Positions 45,207 through 53,832 of a stretch of 64,000 nt of DNA are shown one piece after another (the first letter of the stretch is position 1; each line of letters begins with the position of its first letter). The notes beneath the pieces are model-generated. The model saw nothing but the letters and a program-made list of their open reading frames with translations, was not told where the DNA came from and ran no database searches. The stretch is from Actinoalloteichus caeruleus DSM 43889 (GTDB lineage Bacteria > Actinomycetota > Actinomycetes > Mycobacteriales > Pseudonocardiaceae). A program made the position numbers and the translations under genes. Location: the NCBI RefSeq assembly GCF_000429185.2, contig NZ_AUBJ02000001.1:5394001-5458000 (forward strand). The letters are read 5' to 3'.

Positions 45207-45478
45207 TGGCTACCTCGGTTACACGACGTCGTGGGTGAAGGGACACCGCATCCAATCACGATCAACCGGTGCCGTGCGGCCACGGCTCGCCGTCGTGCGG
45301 GCCGCCGCCAGGGTCGCCGTCCCACCGAGGGCGGGGAAACCGTCGGGGTGGGCTGGTAGGAGTTGGCGCGCGTTTCGGAGGCCAGTCCGGTCCGGCGCCG
45401 GGAATAGGACCGGCGACGGCGGTGGTTGAGTGCGGACGTAAGCCCCACCCCGGCACCGATCAAGTTGGAGGCGTGACA

Positions 45479-46099
45479 GTGTCCGCAGACTCCCCGTCCA
45501 AGCCGCGCGTTCGTTTCTGGTTCGACCCGGCGTGCCCGTTCGCCTGGATCACCTCCCGGTGGGTGCTCGAGGTCGAGAAGGTGCGGGAGATCGACCTCTC
45601 CTTCCACGTCATGAGCCTGTCGGTCCTCAACGAGGATCGGGACCTGCCCGCCGAGTACCGGGAACTGATGACCAAGGCCTGGGCGCCGGTCCGGGTCGCC
45701 GTCGCCGCGGCCGCTCAGCACGGCGAGGAGGTGCTGCGCCCGCTCTACACCGCGTTCGGCACCCGGATCCACCTCGAGAAGGACCGGGACTACGACCGGG
45801 TGATCAGCAAGTCGCTGGCGGAGGTGGGTCTGCCGGCCGACCTGGCGGACGCCGCGACGAGCACCGAGTACGACGAGCGGCTGCGCGCCAGCCACCACGA
45901 GGGGATGGACCCGGTGGGGATGGATGTCGGCACCCCCGTCATCCACGTCGACGGCGTCGCGTTCTTCGGCCCCGTCCTGACCAGCATCCCCCGGGGTGAG
46001 GAGGCGGGGGCGTTGTTCGACGCGTCCCGGACCCTCGCGGCCTACCCGCACTTCTTCGAGTTGAAGCGGACCCGCACGGGAACGCTGGACTTCTCCTGA
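45479..46099 (+). CDS. DsbA-like mycothiol-dependent nitroreductase homologue (Rv2466c type)
   Basis: A 206-residue thioredoxin-fold protein. [20 protein letters not shown] carries the active site, followed by the helical insertion of DsbA-like enzymes and the cis-Pro segment [16 protein letters not shown]. Rv2466c, as I recall it, uses CPWC with mycothiol as reductant. Here the motif is CPFA: Cys19 is kept and the resolving Cys is Ala22, so a monothiol mechanism is implied. GTG 45479 has the best spacing from TTGGAGG; GTG 45473 is 2 codons upstream. It is divergent from pepN. Confidence 0.88.
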   Translation: MSADSPSKPRVRFWFDPACPFAWITSRWVLEVEKVREIDLSFHVMSLSVLNEDRDLPAEYRELMTKAWAPVRVAVAAAAQHGEEVLRPLYTAFGTRIHLEKDRDYDRVISKSLAEVGLPADLADAATSTEYDERLRASHHEGMDPVGMDVGTPVIHVDGVAFFGPVLTSIPRGEEAGALFDASRTLAAYPHFFELKRTRTGTLDFS

Positions 46100-46103
46100 C
46101 CGG

Positions 46104-47084
46104 TCAACTCCAGCCCCAGTTCATCCCGTAGATGCCGGCGGCGAGATCGACCTCGATCATGGCGGCGGCGTTCGACGCGCCCAGGGGGACCTCGCGGACG
46201 TCCTGCCTGGGCGCGTCCCCGCTGGCCTGGTAGTAGCGCTGGCAGTGGGTGGGCAGCGAGGTGGGGGCGAACTGGACCTGGAGGACGTACTGCCGGGTGG
46301 GGAAGAGGAAACGCCGGTCGTGGTACCCGGCGGGCTCCGAGGGGGGCAGCTCCATCTCGTACTCGAAGACGGTCGGTTCGCCGGTGCCCAGGACGCGGTC
46401 AAGGACGAGTTCGGCCATCACGAAACCGCTGGCCGGGTCGCGGTGCACCTCCCCGAGGGTGCAGTAGCGGGTGCTGATGGCGGCGGCGGTGCGCTCGGGA
46501 TCGTCACTCCGGTACACGAGGAACGTGCTCGACACCCCGTCCACCGCCGCCTGCATCACCATCCTGGTCCGGATCGCCAGCTCGTCGCGCCGCGCGTCGA
46601 CCACCAGCAGGTCGTGCACGGCCAGCGGGATGAGCTGGTCGGGGGAGGGCACTCCGAGGCTCGCCCGCAGGTCGCGCAGCGTCTCCTGGTCACCGAAGAG
46701 CTGGTCCATGTCCAGGCTCCTCGGTGTCCGGGACACCCATCGACCCCGGGGGCGTCGCGGGCCCAGCAGGGCGGTGAGGGAGGAGTCGGGGAGGGCGAGC
46801 ACCTCCTCCAGGATCTGGACGCCCCGCAACGACTCGGGACGTTCCGGTCGGCTCCGACCGTGCCGCCAGTAGCTGAGGGTCGTCAGGCTGATGCGCACGC
46901 CCCGCTCGGCCAACCGGTGCTGGATGCGGTCGAGGCTCAGACCGCTCGTCTCGATGGCGAGCCGCAACGCGTCGCTGAACGGTCCGTGTTCGAGGGCGTC
47001 CTGGAGCTCCCGGTGCAGGGAGTCCCGGCGTGGTGGACCGGACGTGGAGGACGGTGGCCCGGTGACCCGCCGGTTCGGTCGCAT
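46104..47084 (-). CDS. helix-turn-helix protein with unknown C-terminal domain
   Basis: A 326-residue protein. Residues ~35-80 resemble an XRE-like DNA-binding domain (FSDALRLAIETSGLSLDRIQHRLAERG and ISLTTLSYWRHGRSRP). The ~200-residue C-terminal part (VHDLLVVDARRDELAIRTRMVMQAAVDG...FVYRSDDP... MELPPSEPAGYHDRRFLFP) is strand-rich and not recognised. The ATG at 47084 follows GGGGAGG at good spacing. Only 4 bases separate its stop from the convergent DsbA-like gene. It is probably a regulator with a sensing domain; targets are unknown. Confidence 0.7.
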   Translation of the reverse strand: MRPNRRVTGPPSSTSGPPRRDSLHRELQDALEHGPFSDALRLAIETSGLSLDRIQHRLAERGVRISLTTLSYWRHGRSRPERPESLRGVQILEEVLALPDSSLTALLGPRRPRGRWVSRTPRSLDMDQLFGDQETLRDLRASLGVPSPDQLIPLAVHDLLVVDARRDELAIRTRMVMQAAVDGVSSTFLVYRSDDPERTAAAISTRYCTLGEVHRDPASGFVMAELVLDRVLGTGEPTVFEYEMELPPSEPAGYHDRRFLFPTRQYVLQVQFAPTSLPTHCQRYYQASGDAPRQDVREVPLGASNAAAMIEVDLAAGIYGMNWGWS

Positions 47085-47173
47085 GTCCACCTCCCCTCGG
47101 TAGCGCGACGTCCGTCGCCCTGAGCACCGTTGCGGCACAGGATATGCCACCCGGGCAGCACCCGCCGTCAAGA

Positions 47174-48088
47174 TCAACTGGCGGGACGTGATCGGTCAGA
47201 GGGACGGGCAGCCGTCGTCGCGCCACCAGTCGGGGGGCTGGTCGGAACCTCGGGGCGGGTCGCGCGCACCCGCGCCGCGATGACCGCCATCGTCTCCTCG
47301 GGATAGGGCGGCTCCCCACCGCCGGGAGCGGCCCGGTCGGGCGAGCCGGACTGGCACGACACCACCGCCCGCTCCACATCGTCGGCCTGTGCCAGGACGA
47401 AGGCCGCGTCCACCGGTTCCCCGTGACCGGGCACGACCACCCCGTTCGCCGGAACCAACCCGGCGAGGCGCCGGAGGGCGCCCGGCCACTCCAGCGGGTA
47501 GGAGTCGCCGAAGTCCGGTGGCGCGCCCTGCTCGACGAGGTCACCGGCGAACACCGTGCCGGTGTCCGGTACCTCGACCACCACGTCGTGATCGGTGTGG
47601 CCGCGCCCGAGGTGGCGCACCAGCACCGTGCGGCCGCCCAGGTCGAACGTGGTCGGGTCGGCGGGGAGCGGACGTGGGAGGACGGGGCGACGGACCCGGT
47701 CCAACCGGTCGGCGATCGCCGACCGCCCCTCGGCCCGGTACCGGGCCACCCACTCCGTGCGCTGCGCGGCGGCGGTCCGCTCCAACGCCTCGACGGCGTC
47801 GGGGTGCGCCCACACCGGGCACGGCAGGAAGGCCTCGCTCCCGAAGCAGTGGTCGAAGTGGACGTGCGTGAGGACCACCGTCCACGGCAGTTCGGTCAGC
47901 GCGCGCACCTCGGCCGCGAACTCGGCCCCCTGTTCCCGGTCGCCCCGGGTGTCGACGACCAGGCAGCGGTCGCGTCCGACGACCAGGCCGACGGACAGGT
48001 CCAGTTCCCGGTACCGGCGCGCCCACACCCGGTCGCCGACCTCGATCCAGGTCCCGGCGCCGATGTCCTCGTCCTCGTGCGGTCCCAC
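47174..48088 (-). CDS. MBL-fold metallohydrolase
   Basis: A 304-residue metallo-beta-lactamase-fold enzyme. The metal-binding motif THVHFDHCFG (HxHxDH) is followed by further ligand positions in LGRGHTDHDVVVEV, FAGDLVEQG and VVPGHGEPVD. Such enzymes hydrolyse esters, thioesters or phosphodiesters; the arrangement resembles glyoxalase II-like and quorum-lactonase-like members, but the substrate is unknown. The chosen GTG gives VGPHEDEDIGAG; the longer upstream frame is Arg/Gly-rich and unlikely. A basic Pro-rich tail ends the protein. Confidence 0.85.
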   Translation of the reverse strand: MGPHEDEDIGAGTWIEVGDRVWARRYRELDLSVGLVVGRDRCLVVDTRGDREQGAEFAAEVRALTELPWTVVLTHVHFDHCFGSEAFLPCPVWAHPDAVEALERTAAAQRTEWVARYRAEGRSAIADRLDRVRRPVLPRPLPADPTTFDLGGRTVLVRHLGRGHTDHDVVVEVPDTGTVFAGDLVEQGAPPDFGDSYPLEWPGALRRLAGLVPANGVVVPGHGEPVDAAFVLAQADDVERAVVSCQSGSPDRAAPGGGEPPYPEETMAVIAARVRATRPEVPTSPPTGGATTAARPSDRSRPAS

Positions 48089-48171
48089 CCGTCCAGTATC
48101 GCGTGGCGGGCCACGGCGCGGAGCGGCCGTGGACGCCCCTCGTGTGGGCGGGTCCCGGCCGTGCGAGGGGC

Positions 48172-48933
48172 TCAGCCTCCCCGGAGCACGCCGTCCCGCA
48201 GCACCGGCACCGCATGGGAGACGTCGTGGCACCCCGCGAGCTCGAGGTCCGCCCCGAAGCCCGCCGCCCGCAGCTCCCGGCCCGACACGCTCTCGGCCAG
48301 CACGGTGCCCAGGGCGCCCGCGTACGACTCGAACGCGGTCGCGGCCACCTCGGCCTCCGCCGAGACGTCGATCAGCGGCTCGACGGCGCGCAGGGCCGAG
48401 ACGATGGAACCCGCTCCCAACAGGTCCTCCACCGCCGGTCGCGGCGTGTCGTCGGGCCACCGCTCACCGGCGGCGATGACGCCCACCGGCCGGCCGGCGC
48501 GCCACGCCGCAGCCGCTCCCGCGACCGCCGCCGCGTTGCGCGGGCACCCGACGAGGACGGTCGCGGAGGATCCCGCCGCGAGGGAGCAGAGCGTCGCCCC
48601 GTTCGGCGACGGCAGGGCCAGCAGGGTCCGCGTCTCCAGCGTGGACAGGGATTCGGGGCTCAACGACCAGCCCGCGCCGCGCTGACGGCTGGCCAGCACC
48701 GCTCCGGCCCGCGCGGCCGCCTCCGCCGCGCGGGCGTCCCGCCAGCGCAGGGGCAGCACCGAGGCGCCACGCCCCACCGCGACGTCCACGGCGGTGGAGA
48801 AGGAGAGGACGTCGACCACCACCAGCACACCGCAACTGGGGGCGAGGTTCGCCATGCCCCGCTCTCCCCAGTCCAGCCTGACATCGAAGCCAGCCTGTTC
48901 GAACACCCCGTCGCCCGGCGCCGCCAAGGTCAC
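48172..48933 (-). CDS. ComB-like 2-phosphosulfolactate phosphatase family protein
   Basis: A 253-residue protein of the ComB family: CGVLVVVDVLSFSTAVDVAVGRGA near residues 34-57, LALPSPNGATLC, VLVGCPRNAAAVA and the GERWPDDTPRPAVEDLLGAG segment. In methanogens ComB removes phosphate from 2-phosphosulfolactate in coenzyme M synthesis. Actinobacteria lack that pathway, so the role here is open, possibly sulfolactate handling or an unrelated phosphatase. GTG start. It is divergent from rpiB with an 80-base gap. Confidence 0.85.
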   Translation of the reverse strand: MTLAAPGDGVFEQAGFDVRLDWGERGMANLAPSCGVLVVVDVLSFSTAVDVAVGRGASVLPLRWRDARAAEAAARAGAVLASRQRGAGWSLSPESLSTLETRTLLALPSPNGATLCSLAAGSSATVLVGCPRNAAAVAGAAAAWRAGRPVGVIAAGERWPDDTPRPAVEDLLGAGSIVSALRAVEPLIDVSAEAEVAATAFESYAGALGTVLAESVSGRELRAAGFGADLELAGCHDVSHAVPVLRDGVLRGG

Positions 48934-49013
48934 GGCGCGATGGTGGCACGGCGGGACGTCGTGGCGGGGGCACGGGTTCCCGTGCGGCCCGCGGCGTTTG
49001 GCAGACTGCCCCC

Positions 49014-49487
49014 GTGCGCGTCTACCTGGGAGCCGACCATGCCGGCTTCGAACTCAAGGAACACCTGGTCGGGTGGCTGACCGAACAGGGCCACGAGGTC
49101 GTCGACGTCGGCCCCCACGCCTACGACCCGTTGGACGACTACCCGCCGTTCTGCGTGGAGGCCGCCCGCCGGGTCGTCGCGGACCCGGGCAGCCTGGGCA
49201 TCGTGCTCGGTGGCTCCGGCAACGGTGAGCAGATCGCCGCGAACAAGGTCCCCGGGGCCCGTGCCGCCCTCACCTGGAGCGTGGAGACCGCGCGACTGGC
49301 GCGGCAGCACAACGACGCCCAGTTGGCCGGGGTGGGCGCGCGGATGCACACCCGGGAGGAGGCCACCGCGATCGTCGCGGCCTTCCTGGAGACACCGTTC
49401 TCCGGCGAGGACCGGCACGGTCGACGGCTGGAGCTGCTCGCCGAGTACGAGCGCACCGGCACGCCGCCCGCCCTGCCGGCGTCCTGA
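49014..49487 (+). CDS. rpiB: ribose-5-phosphate isomerase B
   Basis: A 157-residue enzyme interconverting ribose 5-phosphate and ribulose 5-phosphate in the pentose phosphate pathway. Family motifs are VYLGADHAGFELKEHL at the start, DYPPFCVEAARRV, GIVLGGSGNGEQIAANKVPGARAA (phosphate and substrate loop) and NDAQLAGVGARM. The GGSGNG loop with Ser instead of Cys is the usual actinobacterial form. GTG start, with CAGACT 6 bases upstream, a weak match to the leaderless pattern. Position matches Rv2465c. Confidence 0.95.
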   Translation: MRVYLGADHAGFELKEHLVGWLTEQGHEVVDVGPHAYDPLDDYPPFCVEAARRVVADPGSLGIVLGGSGNGEQIAANKVPGARAALTWSVETARLARQHNDAQLAGVGARMHTREEATAIVAAFLETPFSGEDRHGRRLELLAEYERTGTPPALPAS

Positions 49488-49587
49488 CCCCGCACGCCGG
49501 GCGCCTGGCCCCGGTCCCGGCGGGGCACGAGGACGCGGGCCGGCGCCGAGGAGGCCAGGTCCTCGCCCGCCGACCGAGGAGGCCCTG

Positions 49588-50400
49588 ATGCCGGAAGGAC
49601 ACACCCTGCACCGGCTGGCCCGACGTCACCGGGAGCTCTTCGTCGGGGCCCCGGTGGAGGTCACCAGCCCGCAGGGACGGTTCGCCGCCGAGGCGTCGCG
49701 GTTGGACGGTCGGGTGCTGGTCGCTGCCGAGGCCCACGGGAAGCACCTGCTGCACCGCTACGAGGCCGCCCCGGTGGTGCACATCCACCTCGGTCTGTAC
49801 GGGACGTTCACCGAAGGAGCTCGCCCCGCGCCGGAACCGGTCGGGCAGGTGCGCCTGCGCCTGGTCGGCGGTGACCACTGGACGGACCTCCGGGGGCCCA
49901 ACACCTGCCGCCTGCTCGACGACCACGAGGTCGACGCGCTCGTCGACCGGCTGGGACCCGATCCGCTCCGGCCCGACGCCGACCCCGAGCGGGCGTGGGC
50001 GCGGCTGAGCCGGTCTGGCAGGTCCGTGGCCGCGTTGCTGCTCGACCAGTCGGTGCTGGCGGGAGCCGGCAACGTCTACCGGGCCGAGGTGCTGTTCCGG
50101 CACGGCGTGGACCCGATGACACCGGGCCGGCTGATCGACCGCGAGCTGTGGGAGGCCCTCTGGAAGGACCTGGTCGACCTGATGGCCGACGGGGTTCGCA
50201 CCGGACGCATCGACACGGTCGCCGAGGAACACGAGCCACACCGGATGGGGCGGCCGCCCCGCCAGGACCGGCACGGCGGCGAGGTCTACGTCTACCGGCG
50301 GGACGGGCAGCCCTGCCTGGTCTGCGGCGTGGAAGTCCGGATGCGGGACCTCGGGGGCCGCAAGCTGTACTGGTGCCCGAGCTGCCAGCCGGAGCGTTGA
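49588..50400 (+). CDS. nei: Fpg/Nei family DNA glycosylase (Nei-type)
   Basis: A 270-residue base-excision repair glycosylase/AP lyase. It begins MPEGHTLHRLARRH: Pro2 is the catalytic Schiff-base residue and Glu3 the acid, and PEGHT marks the Nei branch. The helix-two-turn-helix region is LDQSVLAGAGNVYRAEVLFRHG. A C-terminal zinc finger (CLVCG...YWCPSC) completes it. It would remove oxidised pyrimidines. ATG after GAGGAGG. Position matches Rv2464c, the end of the conserved block. Confidence 0.95.
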   Translation: MPEGHTLHRLARRHRELFVGAPVEVTSPQGRFAAEASRLDGRVLVAAEAHGKHLLHRYEAAPVVHIHLGLYGTFTEGARPAPEPVGQVRLRLVGGDHWTDLRGPNTCRLLDDHEVDALVDRLGPDPLRPDADPERAWARLSRSGRSVAALLLDQSVLAGAGNVYRAEVLFRHGVDPMTPGRLIDRELWEALWKDLVDLMADGVRTGRIDTVAEEHEPHRMGRPPRQDRHGGEVYVYRRDGQPCLVCGVEVRMRDLGGRKLYWCPSCQPER

Positions 50401-50666
50401 GCACCGGAGCCGGCCGTCGACGTTCCGCCTGGTGACGCGGCGGCGGAGATCGGACGTCGCCGTGCTCGCCATCGCCGACGCGGCTCGCCGGGACTCGGCG
50501 GGGCCAGGACGATCTCCACGACGGGGCGGCCGTCGGACCCGTCGCGGGGTACCCGCTGACGAGGGGACACCAGACCACGGTTCGGGTGCCCGGCAGGCCC
50601 CTCGGCCCGACGCCGTGAGCACGCGGTGCGCGTCCTGGACGGGGAGGCTGCCGGCTCCACACCGAA

Positions 50667-50698
50667 CGAAGGGCCCCGGGCGAACCCGGGGCCCTTCG
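50667..50698. terminator. bidirectional intrinsic terminator
   Basis: CGAAGGGCCCCGGG (50667-50680) pairs perfectly with CCCGGGGCCCTTCG (50685-50698) around a CGAA tetraloop, a 14-bp stem. It lies between nei (ending 50400) and the convergent membrane protein gene (ending 50736). The ~260 bases before it hold no gene I can support. Confidence 0.85.
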
Positions 50699-50735
50699 GC
50701 GCGATCAGTCTGGGGCGATCACCTCGACGGAGTAC

Positions 50736-51497
50736 TCACTCCATCCCGATGTCGAAGTCCATGTCCCCGCCCATGTCGCTCATGTCGTAGTCGCCCGAGT
50801 CACCGGAGTCACCCGAGTCGTCGCCGCCCGAGTCGCCGGAGTCGTCACCGTTCTCGTCGGCCGCCGCCTCGACCACGACGACGTCCGGCACGCCCATCAT
50901 CCCGGAGAACAGGGCGGTGAACAGCAGCGCCGAGCCCATGCCCCACGCGCCGGCCACCAGCGCCGGCTTCCACCAGGGCTCGCTGTACCAACCCTGCGGA
51001 ACGGGCCGCCCCGCGACCTCGCCGCCGGGGTAGTAGTGCGGGGTCTGCTCGCCGGGGTTGGGGGACGCGGCGAGCTGCCGGCCCTCCAGCTCGATCTGCC
51101 GGTCCTCGCCGACCGAACCCGCCCGCGACTGGCCGTTGAGGTCGGGGAGCTCCGGGCCCGGGTCCATGCCCATCGCGGTCCTCGCCGCGCGGACGTAGTA
51201 GAGCCCCTCCATCGCGGTGGCCGTGACCAGCGCGCACTGTTCGGTGCTCTTGGCCTGCTCCATCTGCGAGCCGGCGGCGGTGTAACGCTCCGAGGCGTCC
51301 GCCAACGCCTGCTGGGAGGCCTCGTTCGAACCGACCAGGTTGATCACCTGCCCGCCGAGCCGCTCGACCCAGCGGCGAGCGTCCGCCTGGGCGTTCTCGA
51401 GTTCGCGTTGCCGCGCGGCCGCCTTCTGCCTCAGCATGAGGGCGACACCTCCGACCACTGCCACCAAGAGCACGATCAGAATGATTGTGCCCATCAT
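50736..51497 (-). CDS. membrane protein with acidic Asp/Gly/Ser tail
   Basis: A 253-residue protein. A hydrophobic helix at residues 4-22 is followed by a helical, coiled-coil-like segment (~25-100). A Pro/Gly linker leads to a second hydrophobic helix (~183-205, PALVAGAWGMGSALLFTALFSG) and a highly acidic C-terminus of D/G/S repeats ending DMDFDIGME. The architecture suggests two membrane passes with a charged cytoplasmic tail. GGAGGAACG stands before the ATG and TAACGT lies about 50 bases upstream. I do not recognise the family; function unknown. Confidence 0.75.
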   Translation of the reverse strand: MMGTIILIVLLVAVVGGVALMLRQKAAARQRELENAQADARRWVERLGGQVINLVGSNEASQQALADASERYTAAGSQMEQAKSTEQCALVTATAMEGLYYVRAARTAMGMDPGPELPDLNGQSRAGSVGEDRQIELEGRQLAASPNPGEQTPHYYPGGEVAGRPVPQGWYSEPWWKPALVAGAWGMGSALLFTALFSGMMGVPDVVVVEAAADENGDDSGDSGGDDSGDSGDSGDYDMSDMGGDMDFDIGME

Positions 51498-51694
51498 CGT
51501 TCCTCCTGCCTCGGGCGCGTCCGCGTGTGTGCGAACCGGACGAAGTTGACGTTACCCGTCGGGTGTCAGCTCACGATCAACACCCGGAGGTACCGCGCCC
51601 CGAAGGGGACGTGCGTCCGAACGACCTCGCGGGGCTGGGCTGGGCCGCGCTCGACCGTCCGCGGGGACCCGCCGCCCCGGAGGCCCGGCAGGGT

Positions 51695-52906
51695 TCAGAA
51701 GTCGATGAGGCAGTGCGGGGACCGATCGGCGAGGAAGGCGCGGGTCAGGGCCCGCACCGAGCCCCTCCGGTGCTCGGAGACGAGGCCCGCGGCGGCCAGC
51801 GCGGTCAGCGTGGTCCCGCCGAGGTAGGCGGCGGCGAGAGCGCTGATGTCCAGCGAAAGCGCGGGCTCGGCGTCGGTGCGGCGCACCTCGGCTCGCCCGT
51901 CGGCGTCCACCGCCATCCGCCACCGCCCCGCGTTCCAGGGGCACAGCCGGTCCGAGACCTGGAACACCACGTCGGCCTCGGCGGCGTAGGCGCGGGCCGG
52001 CAGGGCGCGGTCGAGGTCGACGATCCGCAGCCACAGCGCGTCCTCCACCTCGACCCGGGCTCGCCGGGGGTCGGCGAGGAACCACCGGATCGGATCGTCC
52101 ACGGCGGCGCCGAACCACTGGACCTCGCTGACCAGGTCGATGTCGAGCAGGTAGCGCCACAGCGCCGCGGCGGCCACGGCGTCCAGGGACTGGATCTCCA
52201 GCACCTCCACCCGCGCCCTGGCCTCCCGCCTGCCCTCGCCGTGGAGCAGGCGGTACACGGCGTACCCCCGGGGGTGCGTGGCGAAGCGGTAGGCGGTCCG
52301 GTCGGCACGGGGGGTGTCGGCCAGCCAGAGGTCCCAGACCGGGGCGCCGCGGTCCAGCCACCCCACGCGGCCGGCGGCCCGGTCGTGGAGCTCCCGCAGC
52401 CGGGGCAGCGCGTCCTCCCTCGGCGCCTCCCGCACCGGGTCCGGGCCGGTGTCGACGTCGGCCCGGAACTCCGCACCCCTCGGTACCCGGATGTCGGCCC
52501 ACTCGGTGGCGGGCGCGTAGCCGTAGCGCCCGTAGATGCCCGCCTCGGACGCCTCCAGTCCCGCCACCGGCTCCGCGCCGGCCTCGTGCAGCGCGTGGAG
52601 CTGCGCGCGCATCATCATGCGCATGATGCCGCGGCGGCGGTGGCCCGGCTTCACCCCCACGTGGGTGATGGCGGCCAGCGGTCGGGGTTCCCCGCCCGGC
52701 ACGGTGAGGGTCCTGGTCATGACACCGCAACTGCCCACCTGCTCGGCGCCGTCGAAGACGCCGTGGTGGCGTTCCAGCTCCAGCACCCGCCGCAGCAGCG
52801 GTTCGCGGTCGGGGTCGGGGTCCTTCAGGAACGCGGAGACGAGGACGGCGAGGTTCTCCGTGAAGTCGTCGTCGGTGAGCTCGCGGACGCTCAGCTCGCT
52901 GGTCAT
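51695..52906 (-). CDS. Eis-like GNAT N-acetyltransferase
   Basis: A 403-residue member of the Eis family. The N-terminal GNAT domain contains the acetyl-CoA loop VKPGHRRRGIMRMMM. A second, degenerate GNAT-like domain and a C-terminal sterol-carrier-like domain follow, ending SPHCLIDF; the terminal Phe carboxylate is the catalytic base in Eis enzymes. Eis proteins acetylate amines, including aminoglycosides at several positions, and protein lysines. The native substrate here is unknown. It is divergent from the MDMPI-domain gene. Confidence 0.9.
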   Translation of the reverse strand: MTSELSVRELTDDDFTENLAVLVSAFLKDPDPDREPLLRRVLELERHHGVFDGAEQVGSCGVMTRTLTVPGGEPRPLAAITHVGVKPGHRRRGIMRMMMRAQLHALHEAGAEPVAGLEASEAGIYGRYGYAPATEWADIRVPRGAEFRADVDTGPDPVREAPREDALPRLRELHDRAAGRVGWLDRGAPVWDLWLADTPRADRTAYRFATHPRGYAVYRLLHGEGRREARARVEVLEIQSLDAVAAAALWRYLLDIDLVSEVQWFGAAVDDPIRWFLADPRRARVEVEDALWLRIVDLDRALPARAYAAEADVVFQVSDRLCPWNAGRWRMAVDADGRAEVRRTDAEPALSLDISALAAAYLGGTTLTALAAAGLVSEHRRGSVRALTRAFLADRSPHCLIDF

Positions 52907-53040
52907 GGCTGCTCCCCTCGTGTACCCGGCGCCGGCGTGCCCCCGTTGCCCCCCGGAGGCCCGGTCCCACGCCAGCGCGCGGCGGCCGCCACACCGCCGG
53001 GGCGGCCGGGAACGTCGGTGCTCCCGTCGATACTGCCGGG

Positions 53041-53700
53041 GTGGCCCACTCCGAACCAGCGCGACGCAACCCGGTCACCGCCGAGGACCTGGACAGGGCG
53101 GCAGAGGGGGTGCTGGCCGTGCTCGCCGCCGCCACGGACCGGGAGTGGCGCGAGGTGCGCGCCGCCGGGCTGGACTGGACGTGCCACGCCACGGCGGAAC
53201 ACGTCGCCGACGACCTGTTCTTCTCCGCCGTCACCCTGGCCGGGCGGAGCCACGAGCAGCTGGCCTGCTGGCTCCGGGCCGAGGACGGTGCGACCGCCGC
53301 CCAGCTCGTGGAGGTCATCCGGGCCAGCGCCGCGCTGCTCACGGTCGCCTTCCGCACCGCGCCGCCGGGGGCACGGGGAGCCTGCGCCGACGGCCGAGCC
53401 GATGCCGAGGGGCTGCTCGCGGTCGGGGTCGCGGAGCTGGTGCTGCACGGGTACGACCTCGCGCTCGGTCTCGGGTTGGACTACCGGGCCCCGGTCGACG
53501 TGGCCCGTCGCCTGCTGGGACGGCTGTTCCCGCAGATCCCCGAGGAGGGCTGGTCGGTCGACTCGTGGCACGTCCTGCTCTGGTCGACCGGCCGGGCCGA
53601 CATCCCCGGCGTGGACGCGGTCGGGCGCTGGCAGTGGCAGGTCGAGCCGCTGGACGAGCCGAGGCCGGATCTCGCGCCCGTCGTGACCCGCGCCCGGTAA
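53041..53700 (+). CDS. maleylpyruvate isomerase N-terminal (MDMPI) domain protein
   Basis: A 219-residue protein of the DinB/MDMPI four-helix class. Metal-ligand-like His are in LDWTCHATAEHVADDLFF and VAELVLHGYDLALGLGLD, the usual two His sites of the family. Members use mycothiol as thiol cofactor or act as stress-response transferases in actinobacteria. The C-terminal MDMPI extension is short or absent. GTG start immediately after a GC-rich leader. The exact reaction is unknown. Confidence 0.75.
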   Translation: MAHSEPARRNPVTAEDLDRAAEGVLAVLAAATDREWREVRAAGLDWTCHATAEHVADDLFFSAVTLAGRSHEQLACWLRAEDGATAAQLVEVIRASAALLTVAFRTAPPGARGACADGRADAEGLLAVGVAELVLHGYDLALGLGLDYRAPVDVARRLLGRLFPQIPEEGWSVDSWHVLLWSTGRADIPGVDAVGRWQWQVEPLDEPRPDLAPVVTRAR

Positions 53701-53738
53701 CGCCTTCGTCCCTGTCCCGCTGCCCCTTCCCCCGCCCA

Positions 53739-53751
53739 GTGACGCGGATGC
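53739..53751 (+). repeat. isolated copy of the heptad-array core 13-mer
   Basis: GTGACGCGGATGC, identical to the start of the 21-bp unit at 40778-41146, occurs once here in the gap before modA. Read on the minus strand it would encode the IRVT core, but no gene is evident. Confidence 0.4.
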
Positions 53752-53832
53752 GGGCGAATACCCGGTACTGGTTCCGCGAATGCGGAACTACAGTGGGGGT
53801 TGGCCGGTGGATCGCGCAGGAGGGGGAGACGG

